From Salirhabdus sp. Marseille-P4669 (GTDB taxonomy: Bacteria; Bacillota; Bacilli; Bacillales; Alkalibacillaceae), in the NCBI RefSeq assembly GCF_900240405.1, contig NZ_OEQK01000001.1, forward strand, positions 124,001 to 188,000: a stretch of 64,000 nucleotides of DNA, in the 5' to 3' direction. The translations under genes and the position numbers were made by a program. Of the stretch, positions 17,381-26,488 are shown one piece after another. Positions within the stretch are counted from its first letter, which is position 1; the number at the start of each line of letters is the position of its first letter. A model generated the notes under the pieces. That model made no database searches. It saw nothing but the letters and a program-made list of their open reading frames with translations, and was not told where the DNA came from.

Positions 17381-17731
17381 ATGGCAAAAGAAGGATATTA
17401 CAATATATCAGTAAACAATTCAGCAAAAACAATCGATATGGTAATTGAAGGTACATTCACACCACAACAAGTAGAAGCTTTCGTGAAAGATTATACTACG
17501 AAAGTACAAAGTGTGAATGCTGGTGATTTTACATTAAACGTAGATTCAACAGATATGGATGTTTTAACACAGGATATGGTTCCTGCAATGGAAAACACGG
17601 TAAAGTTATACCAATCATCCGGATTCGACAAAATGGTTATTACCATTAAGAAAAATCCAATTCTTAAAATGCAATTGAATCGAATCCTACGTAATGCAGG
17701 CTTTGCAAACGGAGAGATTAAGGAAGTATAA
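17381..17731 (+). CDS. Conserved hypothetical protein, 116 aa
   Basis: Small soluble protein with a clear AAGGAG ribosome binding site. An N-terminal beta-rich part (YYNISVNNSAKTIDMVIEG) is followed by FTPQQVEAFVKDYTTKVQSV. Then come FTLNVDSTDMDVLTQDMVPAMENTV and FDKMVITIKKNPILKMQLNRI. The strand-helix order recalls STAS-like or anti-sigma-antagonist folds, but there is no conserved phospho-Ser motif I can point to. It directly precedes the FabH-like gene in the same orientation. A terminator between them suggests partly separate expression. Confidence 0.6.
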   Translation: MAKEGYYNISVNNSAKTIDMVIEGTFTPQQVEAFVKDYTTKVQSVNAGDFTLNVDSTDMDVLTQDMVPAMENTVKLYQSSGFDKMVITIKKNPILKMQLNRILRNAGFANGEIKEV

Positions 17732-17740
17732 CAAATAAGT

Positions 17741-17764
17741 AGACAAGTTCTTTTTGGCTTGTCT
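17741..17764 (+). terminator. Terminator between the 116-aa gene and the FabH-like gene
   Basis: Stem AGACAAG / CTTGTCT with a 10-nt loop, followed by TTTTTCTTT. Confidence 0.8.
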
Positions 17765-17807
17765 TTTTCTTTAATAACTTTTGTAATGTTAGGAGCAGAG
17801 ACAACTA

Positions 17808-18797
17808 ATGAAAAACGTAAAAATTAAGGAAATCGCAATCTATCATCCAGAAAATGTGGTAGATAATGCTTTTTATCTTGACCATTATAAAGAAAAAGGT
17901 AGAGATGCAACAAAGTTTTTGGTAGATGTTTTAGGAAGAGATAAACGCTACATTATCGATAACGAAGAAGAAAATGCATTAACGATGGCTGTCGAGGCAT
18001 CAAGGAATGTATTAGCAAAAGCGGGGGTAGCTGGTGAAGACTTAGATATGATTGTTTTCTCCTCTCAGACTCCAGAATATACAGCTCCAGCTAATGCGAT
18101 TCATCTACATCATGTGTTAGGTGCAAGTCACAAAACGATGACAATGGATTCCAATGCAAACTGTGCTGGAATGACTGTAGCGGTGGACCAAGCATCCCGT
18201 TATTTACTTTCCAATCCGCATATGAATCTAGTATTAGTAGTTGGATCTGACTATAATTCACTAATGAGTAATAAAGAGCAGGAGATTACGTTTGGTAACT
18301 TTGGGGATGCTGCTTGTGCAGTTTTACTAGAAAAAACAGAGGAAGAAACAGGCTTTATTGATTCTCATTATTATGTAAACTCTATTACGCATGATAAAAC
18401 GTATTTCCCGCGTCACGGATTAACAAACGCAATTCAAAAGCCTAGCCAAGACCAAAGCATTGATTGGCTTCCTTTTGATGGGGACATGGCTTTGCAACCA
18501 ACGTACGATATGATGGAAATGCTCCTAGAGCGTAATCATATGTCAATGGAGGATGTAAATGCGTTTTGCTTATCTCAGTTCTCGATTGCCAACATTAAGC
18601 GAGTTCAAGAGCACTTCCAATTGGCAGATGAAAAAATCATGTATGTAGGCGATCGTTTCGGCTATACCGGTACTACTAGTCCTTTTATTGCTTTACATGA
18701 AGGGATAGAATCTGGTCGAATTAAACGTGGAGATACCGTTCTATTTTGGACAATAGGTGGCGGTTTCCAGCTAGCTACAATGTTATTTAAATATTAA
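17808..18797 (+). CDS. FabH-like ketoacyl-ACP synthase III homologue with altered active site
   Basis: Thiolase-fold protein of 329 aa. The nucleophile region SNANCAGM keeps the acyl-accepting Cys (residue 119), and the C-terminal GGGFQLATMLFKY is typical of FabH. The other two catalytic positions differ. The loop that normally reads PHQAN is SIAN here, so the active-site His position is Ser. The G-N-T-S loop reads FGYTGTTS, so the Asn is Tyr. Decarboxylating condensation with malonyl-ACP needs that His and Asn, so a plain fatty-acid initiation role is unlikely. Acyl transfer or non-decarboxylative condensation is possible. AGGAGC precedes the ATG. Confidence 0.8.
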   Translation: MKNVKIKEIAIYHPENVVDNAFYLDHYKEKGRDATKFLVDVLGRDKRYIIDNEEENALTMAVEASRNVLAKAGVAGEDLDMIVFSSQTPEYTAPANAIHLHHVLGASHKTMTMDSNANCAGMTVAVDQASRYLLSNPHMNLVLVVGSDYNSLMSNKEQEITFGNFGDAACAVLLEKTEEETGFIDSHYYVNSITHDKTYFPRHGLTNAIQKPSQDQSIDWLPFDGDMALQPTYDMMEMLLERNHMSMEDVNAFCLSQFSIANIKRVQEHFQLADEKIMYVGDRFGYTGTTSPFIALHEGIESGRIKRGDTVLFWTIGGGFQLATMLFKY

Positions 18798-18801
18798 TGA
18801 T

Positions 18802-18842
18802 AAAAAATCCAAACCCTGTCTGTAAGTGGGTTTGGATTTTTT
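18802..18842 (+). terminator. Terminator of the FabH-like gene
   Basis: 15-bp stem AAAAAATCCAAACCC / GGGTTTGGATTTTTT. The same arm sequence recurs in the terminators at 37078 and 53101. Confidence 0.9.
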
Positions 18843-18938
18843 AATTTTAAGATAGGTTGATAGAATGGGAAATTTGGAGCATATTTTTCACTATCCGGTT
18901 AACCTACACACAAATAGAATTACACCCAGCCCACATCT

Positions 18939-20138
18939 CTACCCTACTGTTACGTCCGCAACTTCTTTTGTTTCCTTTCTACCGTGCATAAAATAGTAAA
19001 GAATCGTTGAGAAACATACTAATATTCCAAGTAGTACATACAAATTCGAATACCCAGTTATTGGAATGATTACTCCGAGCAGGTATGGGCCAAATCCTAG
19101 ACCTGCATCTAGAAAAATAAAGAAGGTGGAGGTTGCTAGTCCCATACGATGGGTTGGTGTTAGCTTGACTGCAATTGCTTGTGTAGCGGACTGCATATTC
19201 CCAAACCCAAGACCGATAAGAACTCCTGACAATAATAAAAGAAAGCTGCTATTGGCAACACTTAGCAGCAATAGCCCACCTCCGAACAAAGCAAACGTTG
19301 GATACATGACATAGTTCGCTCCTTTTACATCCATCAATCTACCGGTAAATGGCCTTGAGATTAAAATGGCGACTGCATATACGATGAAAAAGAAGCTTGC
19401 AACCTCCACTAAATCGATCTCAATTGCATAAAAGTTTATAAAGGATAGGACACTAGAGTAAGAGAATGCTAGTACTAAGGTTACGATTGCAATTGGTAAT
19501 GCTTTCGGTTCAATAAAGTTTGAAAGCTTAATGCCTTTGGTTTGTTCCGATATCTTTGTGCTGGTAGCCTCGGGTATCTTTGCGAATAAAGCAATAATAA
19601 AGCTAATAATACCAAGAGCTAAGCAGAAGCTAAAAATAACATCAAATGTCGTGTGTTGACTCATATATAAACCGAAGAATGGTCCAACCGCTGTAGCTAA
19701 AGTTGTACTCATACTAAAGTATCCAATCCCTTCACCTTTACGAGACGCTGGTATAATTTTAGCAACAATTGTGCCAGTAGCAGTACTTGCAACCCCTAGC
19801 GCGATACCATGGATAAAACGGTTTAGTAGCAAGAAGATAATACCAATATTTGCGAAATATAAGAAGGAGGTTATCGTAAAAAATCCGAGCCCGATAAATA
19901 GCATCCTTCGATTCCCTATTGTATCAATAATTTGGCCGATAAAAAGCCTTCCAATTAATGTACCAATAATAAAGATACCAGTTACTAAGCCAGCCTGACT
20001 TTCGGAAGCGTTATACTGTTCGACTGCATAAACAGCCATGGTTACCAATAGTAAATAAAAAATTAAATATAAGAAAAAATTAACGGACGATATAATGATA
20101 AAATCCTTCGTCCATAATTTTGGCTTTAAATGTTCCAT
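18939..20138 (-). CDS. MFS transporter
   Basis: Twelve-helix major facilitator protein of 399 aa. The loop 2-3 motif reads GTLIGRLFIGQIIDTIGNRRMLF. Helix 5 has VASTATGTIVAKIIPASRKGEGIGYFSMSTT, and the second-half repeat reads SRPFTGRLMDVKGANYV. The ATG follows AAGGAG by 8 nt, and that binding site overlaps the stop of the upstream marR gene, so the pair is one operon. A drug or small-molecule exporter controlled by the MarR protein is the simplest reading. The substrate is unknown. Confidence 0.85.
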   Translation of the reverse strand: MEHLKPKLWTKDFIIISSVNFFLYLIFYLLLVTMAVYAVEQYNASESQAGLVTGIFIIGTLIGRLFIGQIIDTIGNRRMLFIGLGFFTITSFLYFANIGIIFLLLNRFIHGIALGVASTATGTIVAKIIPASRKGEGIGYFSMSTTLATAVGPFFGLYMSQHTTFDVIFSFCLALGIISFIIALFAKIPEATSTKISEQTKGIKLSNFIEPKALPIAIVTLVLAFSYSSVLSFINFYAIEIDLVEVASFFFIVYAVAILISRPFTGRLMDVKGANYVMYPTFALFGGGLLLLSVANSSFLLLLSGVLIGLGFGNMQSATQAIAVKLTPTHRMGLATSTFFIFLDAGLGFGPYLLGVIIPITGYSNLYVLLGILVCFSTILYYFMHGRKETKEVADVTVG

Positions 20139-20150
20139 ACTATTAACTCC

Positions 20151-20570
20151 TTACTTCATGATGTTGTTTCGTATTTGCTGCATAATACGAATGACTTCCA
20201 GCTGTTCCTTTACGGAAATTCCCGTTAAAATCTTCTGTTCGTATTCATCTATTGTAAGACGTACCTTGTTGTATAAAGTAACGCCCTTTTTGGATAGTTC
20301 TACCCGTTTCTCCCGTTTATCGGTGCTTGGTATCTGTTGAATGTACCCTAATTCTTCTAATCGGTTCATGGTTCTTGTAACAGTTGGTTTTTCCACTCCT
20401 TGGTAGTTGGCAAGTTCTACGAGTGTAGCCGAGCTATAATGGAATAAGTAATACAAAATGGTCCATTGTGCTCGATGTAGATTATGTTTGCCCAATTCAA
20501 CGTTTAATTTATTCTCAAACGGTCGATACAACATAATAAAATGATGGAAAAACTTTTGAGAAGGGTTCAT
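20151..20570 (-). CDS. MarR family transcriptional regulator
   Basis: Winged-helix repressor of 139 aa. The recognition region is typical: LHRAQWTILYYLFHYSSATLVELANYQGVEKPTVTRTMNRLEELGYI. The wing reads IPSTDKREKRVELSKKG. I start at the ATG at 20570, with AAGGCGG about 8 nt upstream. The GTG at 20579 is an alternative. It is the first gene of an operon with the MFS transporter, and a MarR-type palindrome lies upstream, suggesting autoregulation relieved by a ligand. Confidence 0.88.
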   Translation of the reverse strand: MNPSQKFFHHFIMLYRPFENKLNVELGKHNLHRAQWTILYYLFHYSSATLVELANYQGVEKPTVTRTMNRLEELGYIQQIPSTDKREKRVELSKKGVTLYNKVRLTIDEYEQKILTGISVKEQLEVIRIMQQIRNNIMK

Positions 20571-20604
20571 AAAAATCACCGCCTTAAATAGTTACGAAAG
20601 CTAA

Positions 20605-20623
20605 TAGTTATCAAGGGTAACTA
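20605..20623. promoter_or_regulatory. Probable MarR operator
   Basis: Palindrome TAGTTA-7-TAACTA, 35 bp upstream of the marR start, with a further half-like ATAGTTAC at about 20588. Size and position fit an autoregulatory MarR site. Confidence 0.6.
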
Positions 20624-20667
20624 TAATAGAATAACAATAAATGAAGACACGTGCAATACATAGAAAA

Positions 20668-20692
20668 ACCTCCCAATCTAAGAGAGGGAGGT
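20668..20692 (-). terminator. Terminator overlapping the 3' end of the membrane protein gene
   Basis: Stem ACCTCCC / GGGAGGT with an 11-nt loop containing the stop codon, followed on the minus strand by TTTTTC. Confidence 0.8.
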
Positions 20693-21796
20693 AATGTTAT
20701 AATTCTTTTTCTTGAAGGTAGTATGTTTGTTGTTTTTCGAGATGTTTTTGAAACTTAATGCAATTTCAAGAATTAATATTGTAAAGATAATAACTGTACC
20801 ATATTGTATGATCATATGTTGAATAACGCTATGCGACTCTAATAGTGAGGTGAAAGTATAAAACATAGCGAAAGTAAAGATTCTACTCCATTGTGAAATC
20901 TCATAAGTAAAAATTCCTTTGCCCCACCCATATTGTTTGATTCGTTTTATCATACGTACAATTTCAAAGGACTCTACAACTAAGAAAACAAACAATACCA
21001 AATACCAGAGAGCAAGAATAAGATTCATTGTTATCACATTGGAAACGACGCAAGCAAGGCCGGAAATGGATAGAGCTCCATGGAGAATACAATTCGTATT
21101 ATTCCAGTCCTGTTCGATCTTCCATTTGTTCCTTATATATCGATTCAAAATCAAAACAGCCGATAGGATATAAAATAAAATCCCTGTGGAGATAAGACTG
21201 TACGTAATAAAGATCGGTATATGTTGAAATATAGTATGAAGCAAAAGGACTATCGATTGTGTACTAACAGTTGTTAAAAGTAAAATGCCATGTACGTTCT
21301 TAATTAAGTTCTGTTGAATTATTTCTTTGAATGCAATGACACTTATGGCTATATAACCTAGCCATAGCAATATATTCATATACGTTACAAGCTCGGCTAT
21401 GAAGCTTATACTTTCGAATTGCTTGGAAAATAGAATGGTACTAATCGATGTTCCTGCAATCCATGTACCTATTCCGAACCGATTGATTGGATTGGAATAG
21501 TAGAGAGCAATAAATTTCCTTTGAAAGCCTGCCAGTAGATAAGAATAAAAAAACACAAACCATATGCTAACGATAAGCATTGTGATTAGTTTGCTGAAAA
21601 TAGTAGGGTCGACTATATCATCTGCAAAATGAAAAAGAACACCTTGGATAGTGATGCCTAAAGACATCACAGCAGCCATTGCCGATGATGGTACATATAT
21701 TTTTTTGCGCGTTATAAATAAAGCAATTAAAGTAAAAATTATAAAAAAGGATACAATATATAACATTTTCATCACCAGTATAAGAAAGGATTTCAT
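20678..21796 (-). CDS. Polytopic membrane protein, unknown
   Basis: Hydrophobic 372-aa protein with roughly ten membrane helices joined by short loops. Examples are IVSFFIIFTLIALFI, MLIVSIWFVFFYSYLLAGF and LILALWYLVLFVFLVVESF. A basic C-terminal tail follows (FKNISKNNKHTTFKKKN). No transporter motif or catalytic residue pattern is recognisable. The start is uncertain: ATG 21796 lacks a good binding site, while the ATG 10 codons in has GGTGA 5 nt upstream. It is divergent from the methyltransferase gene with only 52 bp between starts. Confidence 0.6.
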   Translation of the reverse strand: MKSFLILVMKMLYIVSFFIIFTLIALFITRKKIYVPSSAMAAVMSLGITIQGVLFHFADDIVDPTIFSKLITMLIVSIWFVFFYSYLLAGFQRKFIALYYSNPINRFGIGTWIAGTSISTILFSKQFESISFIAELVTYMNILLWLGYIAISVIAFKEIIQQNLIKNVHGILLLTTVSTQSIVLLLHTIFQHIPIFITYSLISTGILFYILSAVLILNRYIRNKWKIEQDWNNTNCILHGALSISGLACVVSNVITMNLILALWYLVLFVFLVVESFEIVRMIKRIKQYGWGKGIFTYEISQWSRIFTFAMFYTFTSLLESHSVIQHMIIQYGTVIIFTILILEIALSFKNISKNNKHTTFKKKNYNITSLS

Positions 21797-21848
21797 TATT
21801 ATAACATACGCATGAAAGCACAGAAGAAATCTATTCCATTATAAATTT

Positions 21849-23090
21849 ATGCTACAATCAAGTTTAGCAAAATACATACAGATTGGATTTGAAATGATGC
21901 CAAAGGAAGTTCAAATAAAGGTTATCAGTAATTTTGTGAAAAAATATAAAAGTGGCTTTCCGTTAATTACCTCCGATGCACTTATAAATGGACAGGTACT
22001 AAAAGAGGAAGGGACCATCATAAAGCTGACAGATGAAAAGGGTAATTTCATCGGAAAAGGATATTATGGAAAACAGAATAAAGGATTAGGTTGGATTCTT
22101 ACGAATAAAGAAGATCAACCATTTAATCAAGCATTTTTTGTAACCAAAATAACCAATGCCTTAAACCACCGAAAGCAATTATTTGCTGACCCCAACACAA
22201 CAGCATTTCGCATTTTTAATGGAGAAGGTGACGGAGTTGGTGGAATCACAATAGATTATTTTGATAGGTTTTATTTAATCAATTGGTATAGCATCGGAAT
22301 TTATCAATTTCGAAATGTCATTTTAGATGCATTAAAGGAAGTAGTGGACTATAAAGGGATTTACCAGAAAAAACGGTTCGACGCAAAAGGTCGTTATGTA
22401 GAAGATGATGATTTCGTAACAGGAGAAAGAGGTGAATTTCCGCTCATCGTAAAAGAAAATGGTGTGCATTTCGCCATTTATTTAAATGAGGGGGCAATGG
22501 TTGGTGTATTTCTAGACCAAAGGGAAGTTCGTAAAACAATCCAGGAAAAGTATGCAAAAGGCACGAACATGCTAAACACATTCTCCTATACAGGTGCTTT
22601 TTCTGTGTTTGCTGCATTAGGTGGAGCGATCAAAACAACGAGTGTAGACCTAGCAAATAGAAGTAAAGCAAAGACAATCGAACAGTTCCAATTAAATGGT
22701 ATTGACCATGAAGCTCAAGATATTATTGTGGAGGACGTATTTCATTACTTTAAATATGCAGGACGTAAAAATTTAAAGTTTGACCTAGTCGTTTTAGATC
22801 CACCGAGCTTTGCAAGATCGAAAAAAGTGGTTTTCAGTGCTGAGAAGGATTACACCAATCTACTGAAGGAAACGATAGCAATAACTTCTGAAAATGGCGT
22901 TATTGTTGCTTCAACAAACAGTAGTGCCTTCGGGATGAAAAAGTTTAAAGGATTTATACAAAAAGCATTCGAGGAAACCGGTGAATCCTACCGCATCTTA
23001 GAGGAGTTTTCACTCCCATCCGATTTCCGCACCATAAAGGAGTATCCGCAAGGGAATTATTTAAAGGTTGTATTCATTAAAAAAGGATAG
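21849..23090 (+). CDS. RlmI-type 23S rRNA (cytosine-5) methyltransferase family protein
   Basis: Class I SAM-dependent methyltransferase of the RlmI/YwbD group (413 aa). An N-terminal PUA-like RNA-binding region is followed by FRIFNGEGDGVGGITIDYFDRF. The Rossmann SAM site is NMLNTFSYTGAFSVFAALGGA with acidic SVDLAN. The catalytic region is VVLDPPSFARSKK, and the end reads SSAFGMKKFKGFI. Related enzymes methylate 23S rRNA C1962. The position for this member is inferred. The first ATG lacks an obvious binding site; ATGATG at about 21894 is an alternative start. Confidence 0.85.
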   Translation: MLQSSLAKYIQIGFEMMPKEVQIKVISNFVKKYKSGFPLITSDALINGQVLKEEGTIIKLTDEKGNFIGKGYYGKQNKGLGWILTNKEDQPFNQAFFVTKITNALNHRKQLFADPNTTAFRIFNGEGDGVGGITIDYFDRFYLINWYSIGIYQFRNVILDALKEVVDYKGIYQKKRFDAKGRYVEDDDFVTGERGEFPLIVKENGVHFAIYLNEGAMVGVFLDQREVRKTIQEKYAKGTNMLNTFSYTGAFSVFAALGGAIKTTSVDLANRSKAKTIEQFQLNGIDHEAQDIIVEDVFHYFKYAGRKNLKFDLVVLDPPSFARSKKVVFSAEKDYTNLLKETIAITSENGVIVASTNSSAFGMKKFKGFIQKAFEETGESYRILEEFSLPSDFRTIKEYPQGNYLKVVFIKKG

Positions 23091-23138
23091 TAGTGCCGTC
23101 CTACGTGGAGGTACATTTTGTTTTTTTAACCCAGACAC

Positions 23139-23861
23139 TCAATGCTTAATAATAGGTATTTGTACATTAGTCTCTTTTTTTAAGGAAATATGGAGCTTCT
23201 TATTCCGATCAACCGCTGCGTAGAAGATTTCCTTTTTATTGGAAATTCCTTGATGTAATAATTGCTTTTCCAGCCATGCTTCATCTAAATCGAGGCTTTT
23301 TAGCACATCGGAATAAACAGTGCCCTCCATTACAACTGGTAGTGACAAGGAAGAAGATCTGATTATATCTAGATCTTCTCTTGTTACTGTACTTTTCTCG
23401 GGCTTTTTTAACACGCTCATATTCCCGCTAGCTTCGATAATAGCTGTTTCCACGTCGCTAATTGTAAATATATTTTTTTCCCGTAGCATTTGTACAATAT
23501 TGTCGATCGAGTATCTTATTTTTCTAATGTTCTGCTCCATGAGTTTACCGTTTTGAATCACGACAGTAGGTTCAAAGGTTAAGAGTCGGCCAATTTTTCG
23601 ATTGGCAATTTTCCAATTGGCGACTATTCTTTGAAATAAACCGAGCACCACAATGGCAAGTGCCGTTGGAAAATGATGAATATTTGGGTCAGCGATATCT
23701 GCTCCAACAACAGCACCTAGGGTAACTATAATAAGAAAATCAAATACAGGTAGCTGACCAATCGCTCGTTTTCCCATAAATAGTGTAATGACTAAGAGCA
23801 AAGGTAAAATTGTTATTATACGACCAATGATAACTAGGTTTTCCTTTAAAAAATCGACCAT
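23139..23861 (-). CDS. YetF/YrbG-like DUF421 membrane protein
   Basis: Protein of 240 aa with three N-terminal membrane helices (IGRIITILPLLLVITLFMGKRAIGQL, FDFLIIVTLGAVVGADIA, ALAIVVLGLFQRIVANW). A cytoplasmic DUF421 domain follows, with EPTVVIQNGKLMEQNIRKIRYSIDNIVQMLREKNIF and SDVETAIIEASGNMSVL. Several such proteins in Bacillus are spore or membrane components (SpoVAEA-like C-terminal fold), but their activity is unknown. AAAGGCG precedes the ATG by 7 nt. Single gene. Confidence 0.85.
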   Translation of the reverse strand: MVDFLKENLVIIGRIITILPLLLVITLFMGKRAIGQLPVFDFLIIVTLGAVVGADIADPNIHHFPTALAIVVLGLFQRIVANWKIANRKIGRLLTFEPTVVIQNGKLMEQNIRKIRYSIDNIVQMLREKNIFTISDVETAIIEASGNMSVLKKPEKSTVTREDLDIIRSSSLSLPVVMEGTVYSDVLKSLDLDEAWLEKQLLHQGISNKKEIFYAAVDRNKKLHISLKKETNVQIPIIKH

Positions 23862-23918
23862 AATGATACGCCTTTCCGTTTTTACCTAGTTTTTGCTCTA
23901 GAAACATAATTTATCCTA

Positions 23919-24827
23919 TTACTTCCATTCATATGGAGTTTCTTGATAAACATAGTAATTTAGCCAATTCGAAAATAATAAATAAGCATGTGAACGCCAC
24001 CGATTTGTAGGTTCTTCATTCGGATTATTTTTCGGGAAATAATTTATAGGTAGTTCTGCCCTAATTCCTTTTTTCTGGTCCCGTTCATATTCTAGGGCTA
24101 ATGTAGTGGCGTCATATTCCAAGTGTCCCATAACCATAATGTGTTTTTCGTCTTTAGACATAACAAGAAAGGGGGCACTCTCCTCTGATAAAGATAGTAG
24201 GGTTAATTTATCATTTGCTTGGATTTCTTCTACTGAAACACTAGTATACCTTGAATGTGGAGCTAAAAAGACATCATCAAATCCACGGACAATTTCTACG
24301 GTTGAATCTAGTAGTGTATGTTGATAAATCCCTGAACACTTCTGCGGGAGTTCATATTTACCAATTCCGTAATGATAATAAAGAGCTGCCTGTGCCCCCC
24401 AGCAAATGTGTAAAACAGAAGTAGTATGATCCTTAGACCAATTCATAATTGTAGTTAGCTCATCCCAATAATCAACCTTTTCAAAAGGTAACCGTTCAAT
24501 TGGTGCACCTGTAATAATCATTCCATCAAATCGTTTGTGCTTTATATTTTCAAACGTATTATAAAACTGGTTTAAATGCGATGCACTCACATTTTTCGAT
24601 TTATGTGTAGCAGTATGAAGAAGGGTAACATTTACTTGTAATGGCGAATTACTTAATAAGCGAAGCAATTGGGTTTCTGTTCGCTCCTTTTCTGGCATTA
24701 GATTCACGATGACAATGTTCAAAGGGCGTATATCTTGCATTGTTGCACGTTCGGTATCCATTAAAAAGATGTTTTCCTTTTCAAGAATATGCCGGGCAGG
24801 TAATTGTTTCGGTATATTAATTGGCAT
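23919..24827 (-). CDS. metAA: Homoserine O-acetyltransferase (MetA family)
   Basis: First committed enzyme of methionine synthesis, 302 aa, class I glutamine-amidotransferase-like fold. The catalytic Cys142 is in HICWGAQ, and His235 and Glu237 are in MGHLEYD. Residue 111 is Glu ([10 protein letters not shown]), the residue associated with acetyl-CoA use in Bacillus MetA, whereas Gly there marks succinyl-CoA users. The product should therefore be O-acetylhomoserine. No S-box or other riboswitch is visible in the 240 bp upstream. The homoserine dehydrogenase gene that feeds it is 9 kb away. Confidence 0.94.
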   Translation of the reverse strand: MPINIPKQLPARHILEKENIFLMDTERATMQDIRPLNIVIVNLMPEKERTETQLLRLLSNSPLQVNVTLLHTATHKSKNVSASHLNQFYNTFENIKHKRFDGMIITGAPIERLPFEKVDYWDELTTIMNWSKDHTTSVLHICWGAQAALYYHYGIGKYELPQKCSGIYQHTLLDSTVEIVRGFDDVFLAPHSRYTSVSVEEIQANDKLTLLSLSEESAPFLVMSKDEKHIMVMGHLEYDATTLALEYERDQKKGIRAELPINYFPKNNPNEEPTNRWRSHAYLLFSNWLNYYVYQETPYEWK

Positions 24828-24969
24828 GTATATATTCTCCTTCTATCCATTTTGTTCATTATAAAATAGGTATTACTTAACTTCTAAAGTCATGCTAAAA
24901 AATCCTGCTAATGCTTTAAAGTAATAAAATGTTTTTCGTAAAGATTTCCTATCTTAGTAAAATATATAT

Positions 24970-24998
24970 TTGAGTCTCTTTTTTTATTTTGCTATAAT
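24970..24998 (+). promoter_or_regulatory. Promoter of the purine permease gene
   Basis: TTGAGT (24970-24975), a 17-bp spacer and TATAAT (24993-24998) make a good sigma-A promoter 73 bp before the start. The leader is too short and lacks the signature for a purine aptamer. Confidence 0.65.
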
Positions 24999-25071
24999 AC
25001 ATTCTTGGCTCACCTGTTTATCAGGAAGGAGCGGGTAGGGAGAGGGATATAATTTAGATAGGTCGTTTTTT

Positions 25072-26373
25072 ATGAAGAAAGTTTTTAATAAAATGTTTGG
25101 TCTAGACCGGTACGAAACTTCTGTTAAAAGAGAAGTGATGGCGGGTGTAATCGGTTTTTTTGCAATTGTGTACATCATAGCAGTCAATTCTCTTATTCTA
25201 TCAGAAGCAGGCATCCCGCTTGAAGGTGCGATTGTTGCAACCATCTTAACATCCTTTGTTGGGTGTTTGATTATGGGTCTTTGGGCAAATGTTCCAATCT
25301 TATTAGTTCCAGGTATGGGGATTAATGCTTTATTTACGTACACGTTAGTTCAATCAATGGGGCTTACGTGGCAGGAAGCATTAGCTGTAGTATTTGTTTC
25401 AGGGATTCTTTTTGCAATTGTAGCCTTTACTAGAATTGCAAATAAACTAAGTGATTCCATTCCCCAATCTTTAAAGGATGGAATTACAGTGGGACTTGGT
25501 TTGTTTTTAATGCTGATCGGCTTGGAAAAGGGTGGCATTGTCGAAAAAGGAACCAATTCCATATTAGCTATTGGGGACTTTGGTTCTCCTTATGTACTTG
25601 CAACCATAATTACTTTTGTTCTTGCGATTATTCTTTTTCTACGTAATGTACCTGGAAACTTTATCATTACGATTATTGTAGGTACGGTTATTGCTTGGAT
25701 GTTTGGAACTATTCAAGTAGAAAAGGATACAGTTGCGAGCTCCATGAGCAGCGAAGATTACCTGTCTATTTTTGGCGCAATGTCATTTGGAAATTTCTTT
25801 TCGATGACCTTTTGGATTGCAGTGTTCTCGTTAACCATGGTTATGGTATTTGAAAACATCGGGTTAGTGCACGGGCATGTTCAATTTATTAATCGACCTG
25901 ATGGATTTAAGCGAGCATTCCAAGCCAATTCCATTTCCGCAATCACTTCAGGTGTTTTCGGAACGAGCCCGACAGTATCAACGGTAGAGAGTACCGCAAG
26001 CATGGCTGCAGGTGGTCGAACTGGTCTTACGACGATAACAACAGGATTCTTATTTTTGCTTTCCATCTTTTTTATTCCAGTAATCAAATTGATACCAAAC
26101 AGTGCAATTGCACCAATTTTAATCATTATTGGAACGTTGATGCTTCAAAATATACGGAATATGGACATGAAGGATATGAGTGAAGCAATTCCTGCCTTAC
26201 TAATAATGGCTTTAATTCCATTTACGTACAGCATTGCAGATGGAATTGCAATTGGATTTATTTTATATCCAATTTTAAAAATTGCTTTAGGAAAGGCGAA
26301 GGATGTATCCTTTACGCTGTATATTATAGCGATGTTGTTCTTCGTGAATTTTGTTTTTCATATAATGGGTTAA
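25072..26373 (+). CDS. NCS2 family (AzgA/PbuG-like) purine permease
   Basis: Membrane permease of 433 aa for hypoxanthine/guanine or adenine-type bases, proton coupled. The N-terminal FGLDRYETSVKREVMAGVIGFFAIVYIIAVN is the AzgA-subfamily signature. VPGMGINALFTY and the substrate-site GVFGTSPTVSTVES, plus GLTTITTGFLFL, are also typical. Length matches B. subtilis PbuG/PbuO. The gene is alone, with its own promoter and terminator. Which base it prefers is not decidable by eye. Confidence 0.9.
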   Translation: MKKVFNKMFGLDRYETSVKREVMAGVIGFFAIVYIIAVNSLILSEAGIPLEGAIVATILTSFVGCLIMGLWANVPILLVPGMGINALFTYTLVQSMGLTWQEALAVVFVSGILFAIVAFTRIANKLSDSIPQSLKDGITVGLGLFLMLIGLEKGGIVEKGTNSILAIGDFGSPYVLATIITFVLAIILFLRNVPGNFIITIIVGTVIAWMFGTIQVEKDTVASSMSSEDYLSIFGAMSFGNFFSMTFWIAVFSLTMVMVFENIGLVHGHVQFINRPDGFKRAFQANSISAITSGVFGTSPTVSTVESTASMAAGGRTGLTTITTGFLFLLSIFFIPVIKLIPNSAIAPILIIIGTLMLQNIRNMDMKDMSEAIPALLIMALIPFTYSIADGIAIGFILYPILKIALGKAKDVSFTLYIIAMLFFVNFVFHIMG

Positions 26374-26382
26374 TCTCCAAAG

Positions 26383-26408
26383 AAGAGGGTGTTGTTTAAC
26401 TCCCTCTT
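26383..26408 (+). terminator. Terminator of the purine permease gene
   Basis: Stem AAGAGGG / CCCTCTT with a 12-nt loop and TTTTTT after it. Confidence 0.85.
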
Positions 26409-26488
26409 TTTTTATATGAAAAAATGGAGGAATGTTTACGCCTTTGTGGAATTTAGATTACATCGATAAAAGGTGAGGAGCTATGTAA

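Noticed and set aside
24828-25071. S-box before metA or purine aptamer before the NCS2 permease
   Set aside because: Neither the SAM-I core nor TTTCTACC/CCGTAAA-type elements are present in the short intergenic region.
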